Source: Raphanus sativus (taxonomy: Eukaryota; Streptophyta; Magnoliopsida; Brassicales; Brassicaceae). Taken from it: a stretch of DNA of 64,000 bases. Location: positions 248,001-312,000 of the forward strand of contig NC_079513.1 of assembly GCF_000801105.2 (NCBI RefSeq), read 5' to 3'. The position numbers and the translations under genes were made by a program. Of the stretch, positions 56,955-64,000 are shown piece after piece; the stretch's first letter is position 1, and the number at the start of each line of letters is the position of its first letter. The notes under the pieces are model-generated. The model was given only the letters and a program-made list of their open reading frames with translations. It did no database searches and had not been told where the DNA came from.

Positions 56955-57777
56955 TTTTTTTTTTCTCACAAATTGAAATTATATTAATGGCTCAAGGCCC
57001 AAACGGTACATGGTAGAAGCTCATAAACCTAACAACAAACCAAACTAAAGTCCATACAAGAAATGGGCAGACTTCAACCAAAAGAAATTGGGCCAATCCC
57101 AAAACCACAAAAACCAACAAGTCTCCACCGACACTTTGAAGAGCCCAAACACGTGTCACGATCCTCAGACAAACGGACATACGTGTCACACTATCTTCCC
57201 AACCCGACGAGCGCCGCCGTTGCATGTTTTCTCCGGCTACCACGACCGAGACTCACCCGTCGTTGCAGATCCTCGGAGCCAAACCAACTTAAGACCACCG
57301 GAGAGCTTCATCAGGATTAACCCGAGGTCTCACCCCAATCAACGCAACCCGCCTCTCTTTCATCACCGCTTCAAAGCGCCGGAGAGCCTCCATCATCGAT
57401 TCGAGAGTTCCACAGATCCGACGTCGAAACCCACAAACTCGCTACCAAACCGAAAGAAACCGGAGCATAAAAAGCCTCCTCCTAAAAACGCAAACTGAAA
57501 CCGCATATTCTCTTTTGACAGAAAGGAGTCACACCGGAGCACCAAAGCCGACCATCCATCGAAGGAGCGATGCGACGACGGAAACCATATATCAAACCGA
57601 AAATCAGAAAAAGACGGAACTTTAAATGTAGGAGGGCAAACAAGTAAGAAATCCGGACCGACGGTGGCTGTAGAAGCCCACGCCGTCGGCCGGAAGCAAT
57701 GAAACCACCGGAGCTCTTCTCTCTCTTCTCTCTCTTTTAGGCTTTGAGACTCAACTGATAGCGCACTATAAATTTTA
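56955..57777 (-). mobile_element. 823-bp retroposon with A tail and about 20-bp target duplication
   Basis: Flanked by TGTATTGTACACTTCCCTTATC (56933-56954) and TGTATTGTACTTCCCTTATC (57778-57797). The paralogous empty site in copy 1 has a single version. The run of ten T at the left edge is the tail of a minus-strand insertion. On that strand the element starts near CTCAAAGCCTAAAAGAGAGA and ends GGGCCTTGAGCCATTAATAT. Reading frames of 83-136 residues occur on both strands without known domains. It looks like a LINE leader joined to a LINE 3' end, that is, a non-autonomous derivative. Confidence 0.75.
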
Positions 57778-57951
57778 TGTATTGTACTTCCCTTATCAAT
57801 GTGTCTTTTTTTTTTCTTGTCTTTATTTATTTCTTGTCTTTAGTTATTTATCTTTTTAAAGGTGTTGACAGCACACTAGGCACAAGACGAAACTTGATAT
57901 TTTAAGTATGTTTGATTTACTGAGTAGTATAAATTTAGACTTATACTTGAT

Positions 57952-58250
57952 CAGTGCCGGCTCAGTTACGAGGGCAGCAGTGCAATGGTCCCGGAGTCCA
58001 TAATATTAAAGGTCCAATTTTTTTAAAAAGATATATTTTTTATTTTTTAAAGAAAAAAGTAAACTTTTTTAAGAATAAATATACATGTAGTTAAGATATT
58101 TTTATTTACAGTATTTTCATATTTAAAGTCAATAACATTTTATATACTATAACTTTAAAAAAAAATCATGTTAAGATAGATTTTTTAATAATTGAAATGC
58201 CTAAAAAGAATTTTCATCCAAGGACTCCTATAAACTATGAATCGGCCATG
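57952..58250. mobile_element. 299-bp hAT MITE
   Basis: An 8-bp duplication (TACTTGAT at 57944-57951, TACTTAAT at 58251-58258, one mismatch) surrounds the element. The ends CAGTGCCGGCTCA and, inverted, CATGGCCGATTCA are imperfect TIRs. Copy 1 has the single uninterrupted TACTTGATATGC at 706-717. Confidence 0.85.
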
Positions 58251-58277
58251 TACTTAATATGCTAAAAATGAACATTT

Positions 58278-58391
58278 TCATCCTATTTAATTTTTTTGCG
58301 GTCACTAGAATCAAATTGGCTGATTGTGGTTTTCAATTATGTTGTAACCAGACTTTCATTGTCATCAATGATATTTTATCCTTTAGCAAAA
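58278..58391 (+). mobile_element. 114-bp 5'-truncated LINE 3' end
   Basis: The 14-bp duplication AAAAATGAACATTT occurs at 58264-58277 and 58392-58405. The insert ends with an A-rich tail after ATTTTATCCTTTAGC. Copy 1 carries a single AAAATTGAACATTT there. Only the 3' UTR of the LINE is present. Confidence 0.8.
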
Positions 58392-59060
58392 AAAAATGAA
58401 CATTTGTTATGTTGAATATTTGCAAATTATTTGTTTCGTTCTGTTAGTTCTTTACGAGTACTTAAGAGTTAATTGGAAGTATTTTCGAGTACTTCAAAAT
58501 TATTTACTAAAGAATGTTATACTATAAATGGACATAAAATTTTATTTTGTTTATTATATTAAAAAAATAAGGAACAAAATATTTGTTCATTCTAAAAGGA
58601 AGAAGAATGAACAAAACTCATGAATATCAGTTGTTAAAAAGAAAAATGAACAAAACTCATGAATATCAGTTGTTAACAAAAAAACTCATGAATATCAAAT
58701 ATATATGCTGTTTACTCGTATTTTTGTTTGTTTAATTTTTTTTTTTGTTTTTAAAATGTGCTATCTTGGTGTTTAAAATCGAATTCGGGTTAGATATGAA
58801 TTTTCTGAAAATTTTGTCTCATTACCAAGTATTTTTTCTTATTATTGGATATTATTACAGTTATGGAATGATCAAAGCACCTTATCATATTCAATCAAGT
58901 TAATTCTGATGTTCTCCTTGTCGAATAAAAAGAAGAGGTAAGAAGATATTAATTACGAACAGTCAAACTATAAAAAAATATGATCTACTTGAAAACTTCT
59001 GGTTGCATCAGAGGTGTTATCATCTTCTTCACCATCCCAAAGCGATAATCATCATCACTG

Positions 59061-60528
59061 ATGCAAAGTCTATGTTTTCCGCCTCTGCACTTCCCGGCCA
59101 CCGCACTCCGTCGCCGTATAATTCCAACGTCCGTTGCTCGTTCAGCAAAAGCAGAGCTCAGAGAAGATAACGACCCTTTAATCCAATCAGCTATCAATTC
59201 AGCATCTCTTCGCCTACGAGAAACCAATCGAACAGGCAATATCTCTCTCATATCTCATTTTACAACTTTGTCTTCAATATTGTGTGTTGACTTTCTCTTA
59301 GGCATTTCGTCGAACACCTAACACTCGATTTTACCGTTTGACTAAAAAAGCTTTCGAATTTATGCAAAAGCAGAGCCTCTATTCATAGACCCTTATGCCG
59401 CTTGCTTCTTACCTAATCATACAAACAAGGAACCGAACATCCATGAACTACAACATTACTGTCTTGCAACGAAGTTCATCGATGACAAGTTGTTACAAAC
59501 AGCTAAACGCATTGATGGACTAAAGCAGGTTACTTTTACTTACTTCCATTTGTCTCATTCTTAAGTCTTATGTAAGTTAAGTTGTTTATCACATCTTTGC
59601 AGGTTGTCTTGTTCACTGATGGAATGGATACTCGTCCTTATAGGCTTAATTGGCCAGCTTCCACTATGATCTTTGATGTATCTCCACAAAAGGTTTTTGA
59701 TATAGCATCTGACAAGCTTCAAGGTTGGTTTGTGCTTTCCTTGTGATCTTTACAAGAAAACATGTCTTGTATGGTTCTAGTTTTGCCGGGACTTAGATGC
59801 TCCATAGTTATGCTTTGGTGGTTGTTACGTGTTCCAGGTGTGGGAGCTAGGCTTCCTAAAGGTTGCATGTTCTTTCACATTCCTGTGGAGTCAGGAGACA
59901 TAGAGCAATGTTTACGGTCCAAAGGGTTTAGCGGGAACCGGCCAAGTATATGGGCAATGCAGGTTATATACGTTTTCTAATCAAATCTTCTAACCTTCCA
60001 TGTAACTTTTGTATGAATTTTAGTATATAACAGGGCTTACCTCTTGAGTCACAATCGAGTTTTGAAGCGATTCTATCAGCAGTTAGTAGCTTAGCCATTA
60101 ATGAAAGCTATCTCATAGGAGAATTGCCTACAGATATCACACACCAGGTCACTACTTTGATCTCTTTAACTATCTTTGGACATTCTATCTAATCTTTCTC
60201 TTTATGCGGTCTTGAGTGCAGTCGGATTTGAAGAAGTGGATGGAGAAACTGTTCATGAGCAGCGGTTTACAGGTGAAGATAGTTAGCTATGAAGAGATTG
60301 CTGCGAGTTTAGGCGTTGTATTACATTCACAAGTGAACCATGACAAGATTCTGTTTATAGCACAACAGCTCAGGTTTTCAGATGATCAGGTAATAATTGT
60401 TAGGTCTCTGTTACGTTAGCCATTTTTCTACAGTTAACTAGATTTTACTCTGGCAGATGGAAAAATGGAGACAAGAGTTTGAGAGAGTGGAAGAAGATGG
60501 AGATGAACAAGGATTTGAAGAGCTCTGA
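59061..60528 (+). CDS. LCM-like SAM-dependent methyltransferase, copy 2 (7 exons, 310 aa)
   Basis: Exons: 59061-59235, 59371-59528, 59603-59723, 59838-59962, 60034-60147, 60222-60389, 60457-60528. Exon lengths equal those of copy 1 exactly (175, 158, 121, 125, 114, 168, 72). The frame is intact; the DGMDTRPYRL SAM-binding motif and transit-like N-terminus are preserved. Intron 1 again has a GC donor. Amino-acid changes (about 17 of 310) cluster in exon 1 (RRRIIPTSVARS) and exon 6 (LQVKIVSYEEI). Despite insertions less than 1 kb upstream, all splice sites and the stop are unchanged. Both copies may be functional; expression cannot be judged from sequence. Confidence 0.85.
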
Positions 60529-60813
60529 AACAAACAATAATGTCTACATTGTCCGCAGTTCTTGAAGAAACTTCACAGCATTGTAATTTCTACTCATCTG
60601 TTCATAGAATCAACACCATTGACAACTCTTTCAGTCTGTCTACAGCATGTGTCATCAAACCCATCAAGTTTACAATTCAATTCAAGAAAGACAAAGGAAA
60701 CTGTTTCATCTTTTGAGAATTGCTCATATACAAGGAAAATTTTCTTTTGGTGCAAGCTTTGTCTATCATTTGATGGGTTTAAAGAGTATTCAGACATGTA
60801 AAAACTTGAAAAG

Positions 60814-61159
60814 TGTTATAATATCCATTATGTGGATGGACCATAACCAAGTATTTAACCAAGTACTAGACAAGTTCAACAAGTACAAGAGGAAGTCCAA
60901 GGAGGTTTACATCCGGTCTACATCGGTTCATCTACAAACCGGTCCGAGATCAGAAGATTCAGTCAACCTTGGAATCATCACCTTGACCAAATCTTCTCTA
61001 TGACATCAATGTAGTCAATGTAATTAATGTGTTGATTTACTTCCTTGTAAAGCATTTGTAAACCCTTGTACAAACCACTATATAATGTGGTGTTGGCTAA
61101 TGAGAAAACACACAACATTCCTCACAATTCACTCTCCACATTTCACACAGATTACAACA
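60814..61159 (+). repeat. 5' LTR of a Ty1/copia element, 346 bp
   Basis: The block begins TGTTATAATATCCATTATG and ends CAGATTACAACA. It contains a TATA-like CTATATAATG (about 61078-61087) and is followed at once by CGTTATCAGCACGA, the primer-binding-like start seen in many plant copia elements. The 3' LTR lies outside the window. Confidence 0.75.
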
Positions 61160-64000
61160 CGTTATCAGCACGAATGTGCTCTCCACCTGAGAAGTTTCTC
61201 TCCACCGGAGCTCTCTTTTCCGGCCACAAAATTCTAAATCCAGGCGCAACTTTAAACCCCCGTATCTCTCCAACCCTGTGGAACCAGACGACGTTCCACC
61301 TATCAATCTGAAGCCCAAGACGAGAAGAATCCGTTGCCGAAGACGGTTTGTCGATCCGATCTCTGACGCGTCTTCAATCACATAAACAATCCGCGCCGCC
61401 GACTCATGGTTTTTCCGGCGAGCTCCTCCACCGCTCTCTCAACTAGCTCATCCGTGGATCAGCTCTCTCTCATGGTGGTCCATTCAGATTCTTGTAGTGT
61501 AAAATGGTAAACTAATCTATCTAGAAAATCTAAGAACACCATTATATTTGAAAAGAAATCTAAGGATCTATATGAATCCATAATATTAATCTTGTTTCTA
61601 TGATCCATTGATCCATAAGAAACTTGATTCTGAATTATGTTGAATCCATAAAAGTTATAATTCTCTAAAGGTTCTAAGTATCTCAAAAACATATTAAAAT
61701 ATCTAAAGATCTATATGAATCTTAATTATAAAATTCTTATAAAATAAAAAGTGAAATCCTAAATCCCCTTCCTGGTTTGCAAACCATAAATCGGCTCTAC
61801 CTTTCTCCTATATGATCCGGCCTTAAATCCGGATTTGTCTAAAGGATTGAAACCAATAATCAAACCTTTGTTCATTCGCATCACCAGCTGTTCCAGCAGG
61901 TTGTATAAGTCGTTTATCAATACCATCAAAACCCTTAAACCTCTTGCTTGGTTTTTCAAACCAGCAAAATCGAAAATCCAAAGATCAAAACCATGAATCC
62001 AGTCAAACTCAAAATAAAATCGAAATTAAATCCATTCATTGCATATATTTGATATTGATGTTTACTTTGTAACTGTTAAAATTTTTATGATTTTTATAAA
62101 TGCATATTTGATTTTAATAAATGCATATCTTTGACTGAAAATATTTATAAAAGTTTTATAACATATAGTCTTGTTTTTTTAAAAAAAATTGATGTCATAA
62201 GATAGAATAAATATGCATGAAATCATTTGATCATATAGGTTGATAGCTAAATAATTGAACCAACCTTGAATAGATTTCATACTGAATATTGATCACATAA
62301 GTTGATAGTTAATATTGATCTTTTCTATGCTTGAAACTGATGATTAAATTATATAGTAATCTTGTTGCATACTTGATAGCATAAGTTTAGTAAAAAAAAA
62401 AAAATTTGAATCATCTTGAATCATCTTGAACCAACTTTAAATGCAATTGTCATATTGTTTAAAATCTGACCATACATAATTGTCATATTGCTAAGACTGA
62501 TTTTATGTTTGCATATCATTGAAAATCCTGATAATAGTTCATATAAATTAAAATGGTTCATATTGCTTGCATCTAAATGGTTCACACTGCTTGCATATAA
62601 TTAGACCAAATCGGTTTTCTTTTAAACTTAGCATGTTTGCTTTGATTGAAATTATAATCATGTTTTAATCCGATCAAACATGGACAAGTAAGTTGTTAGA
62701 TCATTCCCATATCATGAACTGATCATTTTCCATGCATCTTCTTGTCATATAGTTTTATTAAGATTTAAGCATGCTTGCTTTTATTAAAATATAAACCTTC
62801 CTTGAAACCAATTGATTGAAAATATAATTGAATTTGGTTTAGACATTTGCTGAAAATTATAAATTTTCTTGTCTTGGTTTACCCGGTAAAGAGGAGAAGG
62901 AATCAGTTATTATTTTATGATCTTTGAAAACCAAATATCCTTCGGTTTTAGTTTCATTTTATGAAAATCAAGTATCCTCTTGCATTAAGAATCACATTTA
63001 TATTATTTTGGTCCAATGACAGAACATCCGATTAGTTTTTGATCCATGCATTTATCTTTCGACCATTGTGATCCTGCTTGATCCTATAATAATGATTGAT
63101 CCTTATTCAAAATTCTAAAGGGCTTGGAAACCCTATATGAAATTATATACATATATATAATCAATCCAAATATAATTAAAAGGATCACTAGATGCAGTGA
63201 TCAATTGATCATTGTCATACTAGAAAATGCTTAAAGCAAATAGATTATATGATTTGGAGGGAAGCATTATTGAAAATCATATACATTTGCTTGCATAAAT
63301 TCTTGATGCTTGAAAGCAATGTTAAATATTCAGATATTGAAAATCATCTTGAAATCTAAATCTTGGTGATTGAATTCTCACTTTTGAGATAGATACAAGG
63401 CGATTTTCTTAATCATACGCCATCACCTTACTGAAAGTCTCAATGATCATCTCACTATTGAGAATCCTCTGGACCTTTGGATAGAACTGAAATCCAGATA
63501 TGATCACCATATAATGGTACTCTTACCAAAGGCCCTATATGATTTGAGGGACCTAAAGTCCCAAGACTATAAGTCTGTGGATGAGTATAACTCGGCTCTA
63601 TTCATGATAGTCTCAAAGTTGAAACTGTGTGGACAGACTATCACATATGCTGACATGTTAGAGAAGAAATTCTCTACATTCCACAAGCAATGTTTTGCTT
63701 CAGCAATAATACCGAAAAAATGGTTCCTCAACATATGCAAATTTAATCTCTTGATTATTGCTTGCTAAGCAAAACAATGAGTTACTCATGAGGAATAGTG
63801 AGATGAGGCCTCCTGGATTTTAAGGCATTGCCTAAAGCATATACGGCCACAGAGCCATATGAAAGAGTCAAACCATGGCCATGTGAAAGGCCATGGAAGA
63901 TGGCAAGGGTGTGCGTGGATATCACCCACAGTCACAGCATTAGTCGAGGCCGAGGCCAAGGTTATCAACCTAGCCGTGGGTATAAGTCCGTGGAAATAAG
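61160..64000 (+). mobile_element. Ty1/copia retrotransposon body, partial at window edge
   Basis: After the LTR comes a long AT-rich leader (61160 to about 63380) without coding sequence, then gag. The element continues beyond 64000. It inserted at the end of the duplicated segment, 285 bp past the methyltransferase stop. Confidence 0.75.
63385..64000 (+). pseudogene. Copia Gag (UBN2-type), frameshifted, partial
   Basis: In one frame from about 63385: ESLNDHLTIENPLDLWIELK, then MVLLPKALYDLRDLKSQDYK and SVDEYNSALFMIVSKLKLCG, a typical UBN2/gag-polypeptide of copia. After TFHKQ the frame shifts (about 63690, apparent loss of two bases) and continues as NELLMRNSEMRPPG, then a Gly/Arg-rich GRGQGYQPSRGY near the edge. 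This copy is probably inactive. Confidence 0.8.

Larger units (their letters stand above)
56811..60813 (+). repeat. Duplicated segment, copy 2 (contains methyltransferase copy 2)
   Basis: Homologous to 411-3110 in the same orientation, but about 1.3 kb longer because of three insertions (56955-57777, 57952-58250, 58278-58391). Homology ends exactly where a copia LTR begins at 60814. Confidence 0.9.

Overview
The window is plant nuclear DNA, almost certainly from a Brassicaceae genome. The host genes look like Arabidopsis chromosome 4 genes in a conserved block: a PARP2-type poly(ADP-ribose) polymerase, SAG21/LEA5, a DUF538 protein, a RHS13-like Ole e 1 protein, a clade IV lectin receptor kinase and an LCM-like methyltransferase. 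From memory these match At4g02390, At4g02380, At4g02370, At4g02270, At4g02410/02420 and At4g02405. Gene names and synteny rest on recognition, not on a database search. There are no bacterial operons. Host genes have short GT-AG (and a few GC-AG) introns and sit in AT-rich, transposon-filled DNA.

Layout. 0.4-3.1 kb: first copy of a duplicated segment holding methyltransferase copy 1 (+). 3.5-7.6 kb: PARP2 (-), 18 exons, intact, with palindromic MITEs in intron 2. 10.3-14.7 kb: a Helitron with both termini, carrying a nested 2.96-kb hAT transposon. 16.9-17.2 kb: SAG21/LEA5 (+). 20.9-24.1 kb: a DUF1985/Ulp1-protease gene (-), of the kind often carried by Mutator-like elements. 27.0-27.5 kb: DUF538 gene (-). 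28-36 kb: AT-rich DNA with LINE scraps, an LTR-like block, tandem duplications and (TA)n. 37.2-38.5 kb: RHS13-like gene (+) with a root-hair cis-element match in its promoter. 38.7-45.1 kb: a decayed LINE split by a complete 4,016-bp non-autonomous CACTA element, ending in a 100-N gap. 46.8-47.9 kb: BED/hAT pseudogene. 48.1-50.1 kb: lectin receptor kinase (+). 50.5-55.9 kb: a complete, very young Ty3/gypsy (chromovirus, Reina-like) element (-). 56.8-60.8 kb: second copy of the duplicated segment, with methyltransferase copy 2 (+) and three extra insertions. 60.8 kb to the end: 5' part of a Ty1/copia element.

The host genes do not form a pathway. PARP2 and SAG21 are divergent neighbours, both stress-linked from knowledge of the families, and the space between them has been stretched by the Helitron/hAT nest. 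The most informative feature of the window is its transposon stratigraphy. Several insertions can be delimited to the base by target-site duplications. In the methyltransferase duplication, copy 1 supplies the empty site for each insertion in copy 2. The most unusual single object is the CACTA element, whose interior carries about 460-bp tandem repeats that re-use its subterminal GCAAATTTGC motif and also a gene-like segment. I did not find a clearly new molecular system.
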